This document shows positions 35,154 through 43,300 of a DNA stretch of 49,452 nt, piece after piece. The notes below the pieces were generated by a model. That model did not search any database, was not told the origin of the DNA, and saw only the letters and a program-made list of their open reading frames with translations. Location of the stretch: the NCBI GenBank assembly GCA_026391005.1, contig JAPLEV010000041.1, forward strand, positions 1 through 49,452, read 5' to 3'. A program made the position numbers and the translations under genes. The first letter of the stretch is position 1; each line of letters begins with the position of its first letter. This DNA comes from Flavobacteriia bacterium (GTDB taxonomy: Bacteria > Bacteroidota > Bacteroidia > Flavobacteriales_D > Crocinitomicaceae).

Positions 35154-36152
35154 ATGATAAAACACCTATTCGTTCTTTTTGCCTTTCTTTATTCCCCATG
35201 CTTCTCCGCACAAGAAATTTCAGTATTAAAATATAGTAATAAACCAATACACGCGAGAGGAATAGCAGTAAAAGGAAATTATTTATTCCTTGGAAATAAC
35301 AATGGAGAAGTAATTCGCTACACGCTCAAGAATGGAAGAAGCAAATCGCTTAATCCGAAGGATACTTTTCCAGAAATCAGAGATCTTGCGCTGCATAAAA
35401 ATACCATTTATGCTATGCAAAGTGCCGACTATAGCATCATACTTAAGTTAAGGCGCCATGGAAGATCTATGAAGCGGATTCATTTAGGCACCATGAAATT
35501 AAACCCTCAGTTATTTCTTGATGGAATGGCTATAGAAAATAAAGAAGTATTCGTGATGGGCGATCCCGTTGGAAATGAATTTTCTTTATTTCATTCCAGC
35601 GACTTAAAACATTGGGAAAAAATCACCCATGCTCTTCCCTCTTTCGATGGAGAAGCTGGATTTGCTGCCAGTGGCAGTACCGTACAAATTAGTAATGGCG
35701 TTTATTACTTTGTTTCTGGAGGAGAAAAATCGCGCTTTTTTATGAGCAAAGACAAAGGTCAAACATGGATTCAGAGCGAACTTCCTTTTAAGAAAAGTAA
35801 TGCAAGCGGTGCTTTTTCATTAGCCATGAAAGACACTAACAACGGAATCGTAGTCGGTGGAGATTACCTTGCGCCGAATTCACGTGAAAATATTTGTTTC
35901 ATCACCAAAGATGGCGGAATCACTTGGAACGCTTCCACTAGTGGACCCTTCGGATACCGTTCCTGCGTTTATTATACAGATGGCGTTTATTATTCGTGCG
36001 GAACCAATGGAATCGATTATTCGAAGGACGATGGAACAACTTGGGTCCAACTAAGCAATGAGAATTGTTTCAGCATTTGTTCGGACAAGGAATATGTTTA
36101 TGCTTCGAGCACCAATGGAAGAATTATTAGGATTTCAAAGGTTGGTATTTAA
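35154..36152 (+). CDS. Secreted Ycf48/sialidase-like beta-propeller protein
   Basis: A signal peptide (HLFVLFAFLYSPCFSAQ) precedes a propeller of repeated beta-blades: GIAVKGNYLFLGNNNGEVIRY, IRDLALHKNTIYAMQS, and Asp-box-like ends SKDKGQTWIQ, TKDGGITWNA, SKDDGTTWVQ. Related proteins in Bacteroidota are often labelled oxidoreductase without evidence, and no cofactor site can be seen. 332 residues with no sorting tail; probably periplasmic. It begins 31 bases after the acyltransferase gene. Confidence 0.75.
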   Translation: MIKHLFVLFAFLYSPCFSAQEISVLKYSNKPIHARGIAVKGNYLFLGNNNGEVIRYTLKNGRSKSLNPKDTFPEIRDLALHKNTIYAMQSADYSIILKLRRHGRSMKRIHLGTMKLNPQLFLDGMAIENKEVFVMGDPVGNEFSLFHSSDLKHWEKITHALPSFDGEAGFAASGSTVQISNGVYYFVSGGEKSRFFMSKDKGQTWIQSELPFKKSNASGAFSLAMKDTNNGIVVGGDYLAPNSRENICFITKDGGITWNASTSGPFGYRSCVYYTDGVYYSCGTNGIDYSKDDGTTWVQLSNENCFSICSDKEYVYASSTNGRIIRISKVGI

Positions 36153-36207
36153 TATTAAAAGGCTTATCTAAAAAGCTCAAATTAAGATTTCAATTTTCAT
36201 TATATTA

Positions 36208-36576
36208 TTATTTTTTTGGAGCACTCTTAATGGGTATTAACCACAGGGAAAATGATTTAAAAATCAAAATAATCGCTATCAATGCTGATATGAAATAAAT
36301 CAACAAAAAAATTATCCGTAAAAAATTATTTAAAAACAAAAAATAGATTGATGATTTAAAAGATGGAGGTGAATCCTTAAAAAGATCATTAAGCTCTAAA
36401 TATTTATCTAATTTACCATCCCAATATAAATTACCCAAATAATAAACAAACCAAGCAACTAGAATAGTTAATAATGAAAATACTATATTTAATAGCAAAT
36501 AGTTCGACAAACTTAAACCTTGCGATTTAGAATTTAGAGAATCTTCGTTGCTGTTAATATTATTGTTTTCGTTCAT
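36208..36576 (-). CDS. Small membrane protein of unknown function
   Basis: Started at the ATG at 36574-36576 (MNENNNINSNEDS), since the upstream one at 36600 adds a poor tail. A polar Asn-rich N-terminus, then two membrane helices: YLLLNIVFSLLTILVAWFVYYLG and FLRIIFLLIYFISALIAIILIF, separated by a charged loop (LDKYLELNDLFKDSPP). 122 residues, no family recognised. It is the leftmost gene of the island and its stop lies 55 bases from the convergent propeller gene. Confidence 0.55.
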   Translation of the reverse strand: MNENNNINSNEDSLNSKSQGLSLSNYLLLNIVFSLLTILVAWFVYYLGNLYWDGKLDKYLELNDLFKDSPPSFKSSIYFLFLNNFLRIIFLLIYFISALIAIILIFKSFSLWLIPIKSAPKK

Positions 36577-36685
36577 AAACTTATTTTTTTGATAAGGCAT
36601 ATTTAATTTTCAGATTTCTCGCTTTTTTTTATTACAAAATAACTCACAGACATTTTAATTGGCAATGCTATGTAATACTATGTAT

Positions 36686-36720
36686 AAAAAGGGCAGAAGT
36701 TCAATTAAGCACTTCTGCCC
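36686..36720 (-). terminator. Rho-independent terminator for the 36795 lipoprotein gene
   Basis: A perfect 10-bp stem, GGGCAGAAGT and ACTTCTGCCC with a 10-base loop, ends on the minus strand in TTTTTATA, about 75 bases after the gene's stop. Confidence 0.85.
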
Positions 36721-36794
36721 TACTTATACTAATACACTTTGATGGGGTTGTTTTATTTGTATCGGATCATTAATTATTTCCCATCTTGTAAAAT

Positions 36795-37286
36795 TTATTT
36801 TTTTTCTTTTTCAGATCTAAAGTTTTCATATTTAGCACCGTAACCTTCAACTGTAATAGCATATTTTTTAAATATCAAATAATTTATTACTGTTGTGGTA
36901 TAGCTCGGGTGAACTAAAACGTCATAATCACCAGTACTCAGTGCTTTGTAGGCAGCAGCACCACGAACTTTGTTAAGTCTACCTGCCTTAATCATATTTA
37001 AAGGATTAAATTGGGTAAGTAAACTTGCCGATTGGTCTGAACTGTAATTAATACCGTCAGCATACGTATTATCACCACTTACCCTAAAAATTAAGAAATA
37101 GGAAGAAGTACTTTCCCCTTTTATTTTAGACTTTTCATCTACTATAATATCTGCTTTAATTGGATCAAGTTGCACATTTCTCGATATAACTGGGCTAGAT
37201 TGAAATCCTTGGTTTGTGCTTACACAGCTTGTCATTAAAGTTGAACTGATTATTACAGCTCCAAAAATTGTCATTACTTTATTCAT
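36795..37286 (-). CDS. Island lipoprotein A (unknown function)
   Basis: The lipoprotein signal ends LMTSCVS (Cys21). The body has the features NVQLDPIKADIIVDE, RGAAAYKALSTGDYDVLVHP, SYTTTVINYLIFKKYAITVE and GYGAKYENF. The region from AxxYxAL to the end is similar to the gene at 38153 (YALYNLMDANPGYDVVFYP, QYETKVIK), so the two are distant paralogs, though with different middle parts. 163 residues, no known domain. The upstream leader carries the 34-base repeat 84 bases before the ATG, and a terminator follows the gene, so it is probably a single transcript. Confidence 0.65.
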   Translation of the reverse strand: MNKVMTIFGAVIISSTLMTSCVSTNQGFQSSPVISRNVQLDPIKADIIVDEKSKIKGESTSSYFLIFRVSGDNTYADGINYSSDQSASLLTQFNPLNMIKAGRLNKVRGAAAYKALSTGDYDVLVHPSYTTTVINYLIFKKYAITVEGYGAKYENFRSEKEKK

Positions 37287-37369
37287 TTTTCTTTGATTTT
37301 TTTGTCCACTCTTAGGCTAAGCAGAATAAGCCTCCCAAATAACCTGTCAGGTCAGGCCGTTTTTTTTCA

Positions 37370-37403
37370 CCGTAGCGGAGTGGGTTCTGGTCTCCACTTT
37401 TTA
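37370..37403 (-). repeat. 34-base leader repeat, copy A
   Basis: An identical 34-base sequence occurs at 38654-38687. On the minus strand it starts TAAAAAGTGGAGACC and ends CCACTCCGCTACGG, so AGTGG and CCACT can pair around a 10-base loop. Both copies lie upstream of island lipoprotein genes, here 84 bases before the ATG at 37286. Confidence 0.85.
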
Positions 37404-37449
37404 CTAATAAAGATAAGCTTATAATTGATATGTGAATTTTTTACTTCTT

Positions 37450-37465
37450 AAACTTGCCCATAACG
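37450..37465 (-). repeat. GCCCATAACG element, copy 1
   Basis: AAACTTGCCCATAACG is the same as at 39130-39145 apart from one base (AAACTAGCCCATAACG). On the minus strand it reads CGTTATGGGC just past the stop of the repeat protein gene, the position of a cassette attC site. A CTAG palindrome lies beside it. Confidence 0.5.
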
Positions 37466-37471
37466 ACTAGT

Positions 37472-37957
37472 CTATAAAATGTAATATAAAAGACACGCGA
37501 TTTTTGTAATTGACAAGCTACCATCAATGGTATAAAGCACTTTATTTGAAGAGTAGGTTCCATCACCTTGACGAACTTTGTTTCCGTCAATAGTGTATAG
37601 GACTTTATTGGAAGAATATGTGCCATCACCTTGTCGAATTTTATTTCCATCAATTGTGTAAAGCACAGTATTCGATGAATATGTGCCATCTCCTTGCCTA
37701 ATTTTGTTTCCGTCAATAGTTAATAAAACTTTATTTGATGAGTATGTGCCATCTCCCATTCTGAATTTAACACCATCAAAATTATAAAGGACTTTATTTG
37801 ATGAATATGTACCATCGCCCTCTCTGACTTTAACCCCATCAATTGTAAATAAAACTTTATTCGAGGAGTACGTTCCATCGCCTTGTCGAATTTTCGTTTG
37901 GGCATTTACAAAACTGAATGTCAGCAGCATTGTAGCCATTAATAAAAACTTTTTCAT
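37472..37957 (-). CDS. Six-repeat secreted protein, 5-fold beta-flower-like
   Basis: A signal peptide (KKFLLMATMLLTFSFVNAQ, cut after Gln20) is followed by six near-identical 21-residue repeats of the type KIRQGDGTYSSNKVLYTIDG and a short tail, SLSITKIACLLYYIL. The unit and the tail beginning IDGS resemble proteins labelled '5-fold beta-flower' in Bacteroidota, where each repeat is one beta hairpin. Here there are six, so the ring could have an extra blade or the first unit may be a variant. It has no enzyme motif. The spacing is perfect, so all three frames stay open on this strand. Probably periplasmic or surface exposed. Confidence 0.7.
   Translation of the reverse strand: MKKFLLMATMLLTFSFVNAQTKIRQGDGTYSSNKVLFTIDGVKVREGDGTYSSNKVLYNFDGVKFRMGDGTYSSNKVLLTIDGNKIRQGDGTYSSNTVLYTIDGNKIRQGDGTYSSNKVLYTIDGNKVRQGDGTYSSNKVLYTIDGSLSITKIACLLYYIL
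37517..37894 (-). repeat. Six tandem 63-bp coding repeats
   Basis: The sequence ccatc[at/gc]cc recurs at 37560, 37623, 37686, 37749, 37812 and 37875, each exactly 63 bases apart, encoding the 21-residue unit. Units differ at a few codons, more than expected for a very recent expansion but enough to allow slippage. Confidence 0.9.
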
Positions 37958-38104
37958 TTTATTTAAAATTTAATTTATACAAAAAAGGTGTCGCAATCAA
38001 GCAGATAAATGTAAGCTTTTTTAGAATTGCCGTGTTTAATGCTAAAAAATTCTTTGGCGGCACTTTATTTTTCGCTGTCTGTTTGTTTTACAAATTAATA
38101 ACCC
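37958..38104. other. Spacer upstream of the repeat protein gene
   Basis: AT-rich non-coding spacer. It contains an imperfect inverted pair, TTGCCGTG near 38022 and GGCGGCAC near 38057, similar in look to cassette recombination sites but not to the GCCCATAACG elements. No gene seen. Confidence 0.3.
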
Positions 38105-38136
38105 AAAAAACCGCCCTACTTTTTGAGTAGTTGCGG
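38105..38136 (-). terminator. Rho-independent terminator of the 38153 lipoprotein gene
   Basis: On the minus strand CCGC, AA, CTACT, a CAAAA loop, AGTAG, G, GCGG form an interrupted 9-bp stem ending in TTTTTT, 17 bases after the stop. Confidence 0.75.
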
Positions 38137-38152
38137 TTTTGGGTTAGATTTA

Positions 38153-38602
38153 TTAATTCAGTTTACCGAGTCTAGCGGTTGCTTTAACCTTTGTTATTGT
38201 TGTTAAAAAACCAATTCCAAGTATTGGCTTTATAACTTTAGTTTCATATTGAGGGTAAAATACAACATCGTAACCAGGGTTTGCATCCATCAAATTGTAA
38301 AGAGCATAATTTGCTGTCTTGTCGGCAACAATAGTACCAATAACAGGAATGCTTGCTAAACTAACTGATAAAGCACCACCTTCAACAGTACCCGTTTCTT
38401 TGGTAAATAGTCTTTTGAAATCAATACCAATTATTTTAGTACAGGTGGCTTCTGCTGATACTTGCTCTGATAAAGAAAAATCACTTTTGTTTAGATTGAC
38501 TCTTGTATTTGGCTCTCTCATACTATGATTAAGTGTTGTACAACTTGAAAATGCAACAATTACTGCTACAAACATTACCATTTTAATAATTACTTTTTTC
38601 AT
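38153..38602 (-). CDS. Island lipoprotein B (unknown function)
   Basis: The lipoprotein signal VAVIVAFSSCTT gives lipid Cys21. The rest reads NTRVNLNKSDFSLSEQVSAE, ATCTKIIGIDFKRLFTKETG, then a Gly/Ala/Ile-rich part (SLASIPVIGTIVADKT) and NYALYNLMDANPGYDVVFYP with QYETKVIKPILGIGFL. The last third resembles the lipoprotein at 36795, with the same Y-D-V-x-x-x-P-x-Y-x-T motif. No catalytic motif. The 34-base leader repeat lies 52 bases upstream and a terminator follows. Confidence 0.65.
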   Translation of the reverse strand: MKKVIIKMVMFVAVIVAFSSCTTLNHSMREPNTRVNLNKSDFSLSEQVSAEATCTKIIGIDFKRLFTKETGTVEGGALSVSLASIPVIGTIVADKTANYALYNLMDANPGYDVVFYPQYETKVIKPILGIGFLTTITKVKATARLGKLN

Positions 38603-38653
38603 TTTGTTTTTGAGTAGTCTCCACTGTTATTTAATTATTTTCCGTTTTTTTCG

Positions 38654-38687
38654 CCGTAGCGGAGTGGGTTCTGGTCTCCACTTTTTA
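38654..38687 (-). repeat. 34-base leader repeat, copy B
   Basis: Identical to 37370-37403 (see that entry). Here it merges upstream with TTTTTATTTAGTAAATATA, which on the minus strand reads TATATTTACTAAATAAAAA and may supply the promoter. The same string precedes the gene starting at 39087. Confidence 0.85.
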
Positions 38688-38721
38688 TTTAGTAAATATA
38701 CTAATTTATTATTAAAAAAAA

Positions 38722-39087
38722 TTAATCAATTTCCCAAAATCCATCATTGTAAAATTCACTTTTATCTCTAGATAATTCAATATTAACCCAACCCATTGCT
38801 TCCATTTTTATGAAATCATTCCAACCTCTGTCTTTTGCCAAAATAGTATTTTCTTCACATGCTTTAGATATTTCACTAAGAAGTTTCTGTGAGAAGCCAG
38901 GATCTTTTTGTTCAATTTCGTAATAATTGCTTTCTATTTTTTTTAGCTTTTTTTCAATGAAGTTTTCATAAAGTTCTTTAAGTAAGGAATAGTTGCTGAA
39001 ATCTTCTTTTTGAAACGCTAATAAAACAATGCCACATGGATGGTCAACGTCATAGTAATAAGAACTTAGGTAGAGTTTTTGTTCCAT
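38722..39087 (-). CDS. Small cytosolic protein of unknown function
   Basis: No signal peptide or membrane segment. It is 121 residues, charged and mostly helical in look: LYENFIEKKLKKIESNYYEIEQKD and KLLSEISKACEENTILAKD, with an aromatic C-terminus (EFYNDGFWEID). I do not recognise a family. Its leader TATATTTACTAAATAAAA right before the ATG recurs at 38682-38700. The preceding truncated ORF (39090-39242) ends 2 bases before its start. Confidence 0.6.
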   Translation of the reverse strand: MEQKLYLSSYYYDVDHPCGIVLLAFQKEDFSNYSLLKELYENFIEKKLKKIESNYYEIEQKDPGFSQKLLSEISKACEENTILAKDRGWNDFIKMEAMGWVNIELSRDKSEFYNDGFWEID

Positions 39088-39089
39088 TT

Positions 39090-39242
39090 TTATTTAGTAA
39101 ATATAATAATTAATATATCATTTTTCTTTAAACTAGCCCATAACGGTTTGCTTGTAGGCGATGTTATCTTTTGTTGTCTCGCATTTGCGGGAGCAAGGCA
39201 ATATAGCATAAACGCTGCTATGATTAGTATAAATTTATTCAT
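39090..39242 (-). pseudogene. Truncated signal-peptide ORF at a cassette-like junction
   Basis: ATG at 39240-39242 opens MNKFILIIAAFMLYCLAPAN, then ARQQKITSPTSKPLWASLKK and NDILIIIFTK before the stop at 39090. The first 22 residues are a fine signal peptide, but the following codons are laid over the GCCCATAACG repeat, so the mature part was lost when sequence was joined there. It is probably the head of a deleted gene rather than a working 50-residue product. Confidence 0.4.
39130..39145 (-). repeat. GCCCATAACG element, copy 2
   Basis: AAACTAGCCCATAACG, one base different from 37450-37465. On the minus strand, ATAAC (39162-39166 complement) and GTTAT bracket about 18 bases, a short inverted repeat in the style of an attC site, though shorter than usual ones. 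Confidence 0.45.
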
Positions 39243-39325
39243 TTAATTACTTTTTGATAGGCAGTTTTGGCGGTCTAGGCATTGAAGGTTTAGAATTAAA
39301 GAAAATTAATGATTCTTTGAAATAG

Positions 39326-40210
39326 TTATTCGTTTGTTATTTTATTTAAATGAAATAATAGGGTACTATCTATTCTTGGTAATAGATTATATTTTGAGTT
39401 TAATAAAACATGATCCGATTCACAGTGAGTAGAGTACAAGTAATAATAAATTACCAGTTGACAAAAATTATCGTTTTGTAAATTTAGCATATTTACATAC
39501 TCATTTTTTTGTTCTAATGACAACATTTTTTGTTTATCGATATAATTTATGAAAGAAAAATATTGGAGTATAAACGTGCCGCATTTATTTGAGTAACCTG
39601 CATGGTATGCGCTAAAATCTTCACAATGTTCAATTTTTCTTAATTCGAAGAGATATTTACAAATTTGAGTATGCGATAGATTGTGTTTCAGCTTTAAGTG
39701 ATTGTATATTCTTGTAGTATCTGACGAAGAAATACCATAATAAAAAGTTGTAAATGCAATATCCATTTTCGCTTTTGTGTCTTTTTGATTTAGTACATCG
39801 TTATTCTGAATTATTTCATAAGCTTTTTTTATTTGAGAGTAGAAACTTAACCACACAGTACCTCCCTTGATTTCATTACATATTTTCGATTTTGGACTTT
39901 TAATAGAAATGTCTAGATTATTATCTCTGTTATAATCTAGTAGCTTATAAAATTGACTTTCAAATTGTTGTATATTATTAATATCATTTTGATCCATAAT
40001 AGTTGCATATATTATTAAGAAGCCTGCTAATGCGAAAATTGGACCAGTAAGACCATTGATGAATTCCCCAAAAGTCGACGCTCTTTCTGGTGTTGTTTTT
40101 TGTTTTTTCTGAAAAAATAGTTTGCTAAATAATGAAAAATATAGATAAAAGGAAAATCCGCAAATCACAAGAAATAATGAAAACAAAATTAAAAAATTGC
40201 TTAAAGTCAT
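39326..40210 (-). CDS. Putative phage abortive infection protein (AbiC-like)
   Basis: Two N-terminal membrane helices (FLILFSLFLVICGFSFYLYF, 6-25, and about 55-71, GPIFALAGFLIIYATIM) flank STFGEFINGLTGPIF, the pattern seen in the putative AbiC family; then QQFESQFYKLLDYNRDNN matches its F-E-x-x-F-x-x-L-L segment. The remaining ~190 residues are helical with several Cys and many Tyr (FAYHAGYSN region, LYSTHCESDH). The family is linked to phage defence in other bacteria. No cognate toxin or partner gene is adjacent. It is the rightmost gene of the accessory island and the one with the clearest cue to function. Confidence 0.62.
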   Translation of the reverse strand: MTLSNFLILFSLFLVICGFSFYLYFSLFSKLFFQKKQKTTPERASTFGEFINGLTGPIFALAGFLIIYATIMDQNDINNIQQFESQFYKLLDYNRDNNLDISIKSPKSKICNEIKGGTVWLSFYSQIKKAYEIIQNNDVLNQKDTKAKMDIAFTTFYYGISSSDTTRIYNHLKLKHNLSHTQICKYLFELRKIEHCEDFSAYHAGYSNKCGTFILQYFSFINYIDKQKMLSLEQKNEYVNMLNLQNDNFCQLVIYYYLYSTHCESDHVLLNSKYNLLPRIDSTLLFHLNKITNE

Positions 40211-40350
40211 ATATGATGTTTTAGAATTTTAATAACACATAACTTTCATTTATACGCCCTAAAACAGGTAGATTACCGAAGGTTTTTTTCGTTTATTTAC
40301 TTTAAAGGTAAATATATATTTTATATATCTTTACTCTCTAAATTATCGCC

Positions 40351-43300
40351 ATGAAATTTATCTTGCTTTTTTGTCTCTTAACAGTTACTATTTTAACCAA
40401 AGCGCAGCAAATCCCATCCGCTACAGAAATTGCTAGCCTTCCCTTATGGGCTCAAAAAATGTATGGTGAGCACCCAAATGTACTGGAGGTATCGTCACTC
40501 TACACGGACTATTACAGAGCTAATTCTTTTGAAAAAAATTACCATACACAATATTTTAAAAGATGGAAGCGCAAGTTCATTGCTCAACTAGACGATCAAG
40601 GTTTTCCTATCGTTTATTCACCGGAGGAACAAGCACTAATCGACCAAACTTATTTACACAAACAAAGCGTTAACAAGAGTTCGAATTGGTCTGTTGTTGG
40701 TCCAATTACAAATTATCAAGAAAATAATACGCAAGGTTCGGGTCAAACAAATGTGTATTCCGTCGACCAATGCCTGGCACAGCCTAATTTCATGTTTTGT
40801 GGAACGGAACCTGGAGAAGTATACAAAAGTATAGATGGTGGACAAAATTGGACGCACAGCTCCATGACACTCGATTTTGGAAGTGGTGTAAATGCTGTTG
40901 AAATAAGTCCAACAAATCCTTTGGTAGTTTTTGCAGGTGGAAACAAAGGTATTTTTCGTTCTACTGATGGCGGCGCTTCTTGGACCAATGTCCTACCCCA
41001 AACCAATTTTGGTGTAAACGAAATCCTTATCAATCCAGGGAATGAACAACTAGTTTTCGCGGCAACGGATAAAGGTCTATACCGATCTACAGATGGTGGC
41101 GCCAATTGGACGCAATTATACACGACTGCCTGCTATGATATTAAATGTAAAGCCAATAGCAACAGCGAAATGTACTGCGTGAAGAATAACAGCGCACTCA
41201 TTAAATGCGAATTTTTTAAATCTACTGATTTTGGCGCTACATGGACCATTCAGTCGGCTGGTTGGTACAATTCAACCGATCCAGCGAGAAATGACGGCGG
41301 TGCAAGAATTGCAGTAACACCTGCCAATCCAAATCGAATATATGTCTATTTAATCGGGGAATCCAAAGCCAACGATTATGGATTTATTGGCATCTATAAA
41401 AGCGATGACAGTGGAACAACATGGAGTAATCCCAGCGGAATTGACGGAGGACCTTACGATGCTACCCATGTCAACTTAGCCATTGGTTGGGCCACTTGGC
41501 TGTATCACCAAGGATTTTATAATTGTGCCATCGCAGCTTCGCCTACCAATGCTGACGAAATCTTGATTGGTGGCTTGAACTTATACCGTTCGACCAATGG
41601 GGGACAAACGTTCGCTTCTGTTTCAGGGTATGTTGGCGGTCCTTTAGGGTTACACGTGGACAACCAAGACTTTCGAGTAATTGGCGGGAATACCTGGATT
41701 TCTACCGATGGAGGAATCTATAAATCCAATGATTTTTTCACTTCGCAATTCCTTTTTAAAATGTCGGGCGTACATGGCTCAGATTATTGGGGATTTGGAA
41801 GCGGATGGAATGAAGATGTATTGGTCGGAGGATTGTACCACAATGGGAACTTAGCCTATCATGAAAATTATGGAAACGGAAATTTTTTAGAATTAGGTGG
41901 TGGAGAAGCATCCACAGGGTATGTAAATCCTGGTATTAATCGAAAAACCTATTATTCAGATATTGGCGGGAAATTTATTCCCTTACAACTTGCTGACCCC
42001 ATCACCGGAACACCTTTTGGCATGGCTCCTAACGAAAGTTATTATGCAGCCGAATCGAGTGAATTTGAATTTCATCCCAATTGTTACAGCATTGGTTATT
42101 TAGGAAAAGAAAATGCAATATGGAAAACAACGGATGCGGGTGCTTCTTTTAACCTACTCTATACATTTGGCACGAACGTGAACAATGGCGTTCGTTATAT
42201 AGAAGTAGGGTCAAATAATCCCAATATTTTATATGTGAATCAACAACCAGCGTCAGGAAATATCGGGACACTTTGGAAATCTATTGATGGAGGTATTTCA
42301 TGGAATACATGCTTCATTCCAGCCGGTAACAGTAGAAGAATGGTCTTAAGTTTGGATCCTACCAACGCAAATAATTTATGGATTGCCTACCCAGATGGTT
42401 CAAATGGATTTAAAGCATTTAAAACAAGTGATGGCGGTATCACATGGACAAATTTATCTTCTTCCATTCTCAATAATGAAAGCATACAATCCATAGTTCA
42501 CATCCCAGGTACAGATGGAGGGATTTATGCAGCGACCAACAAAGCCGTTTATTACAGAAACAATACGACCAATTGGGTAATCGACAATGCCGGTTTACCC
42601 ACGTTTACGAACGGGAATATTTTACGTCCATTTTTTAGAGACAACAAGATACGATTAGCGTCCTATGGAAAGGGCATTTGGGAAAGCCAACTAAATGAAA
42701 CACCCAGCTTTCCAATAGCGCGCATTAACGTAGACAAACTAGATCAGATAGGAATTTGTGATTTAGATTCCTTTTATTTCGAAGATCACTCCTATTTAAA
42801 TCACACCAATGCACAATGGAATTGGACATTTCCAACAGGTTCCCCGGCGACATCAACACAAAGAAACCCAACGGTATTATTTACTCAGGCAGGTTCCCAC
42901 TTAGCCGTTTTACAAGTTACCGATGCCAATGGCCAAAGCGATATCGACAGTTTGTATGTTCAAGTTAGTTTTTACGCTTTGCCTACTGCAGTGCAAGAAG
43001 ATTTTGAAGGTAATTTCATACCCAATGGCTGGTCAGTTGACAATCAAGATAACGGCGCATCATGGACCTTGTCTAGCACAGCCGGTGGATTTGGAAACTC
43101 TTCGAAGTCGGCACTTTTCAACAACTACGATAATGATTCCCAGGGCAGCTTTGACGACTTAATTGTCAATTTTGATGCAAGTACAATTGCAGCAAATCCC
43201 TACATGACCTATGATGTGGCCTATGCACGTTGGGGAAGTGGTTATTCGGACTCAATGGCTATTCTAGCTTCAACAGATTGTGGTCTTACTTACCAAGAAT

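Larger units (their letters stand above)
36153..40350. other. Accessory island of small minus-strand genes with repeated spacers
   Basis: Between two plus-strand genes of ordinary type sit six small or unknown minus-strand genes and one truncated ORF. Non-coding repeats recur: a 34-base element (37370-37403 and 38654-38687), the 16-base AAACTWGCCCATAACG (37450-37465 and 39130-39145), and TTTTTATTTAGTAAATATA (38682 and 39087). The layout, one direction, one gene per spacer and mostly unrelated products, resembles a gene-cassette array, but no integrase is here. Confidence 0.5.

Noticed and set aside
37517..37894. Regular repeats that could be taken for a CRISPR array
   Set aside because: The repeats are contiguous 63-base coding units without unique spacers and encode a continuous protein.
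37441..37905. Additional minus-strand frames overlapping the six-repeat gene
   Set aside because: Because the repeat length is a multiple of three, alternative frames stay open by default; only one has a signal peptide and known repeat motif.
36153..40350. Insertion sequence or prophage
   Set aside because: No transposase, integrase, structural phage gene or terminal inverted repeats were found in the island.
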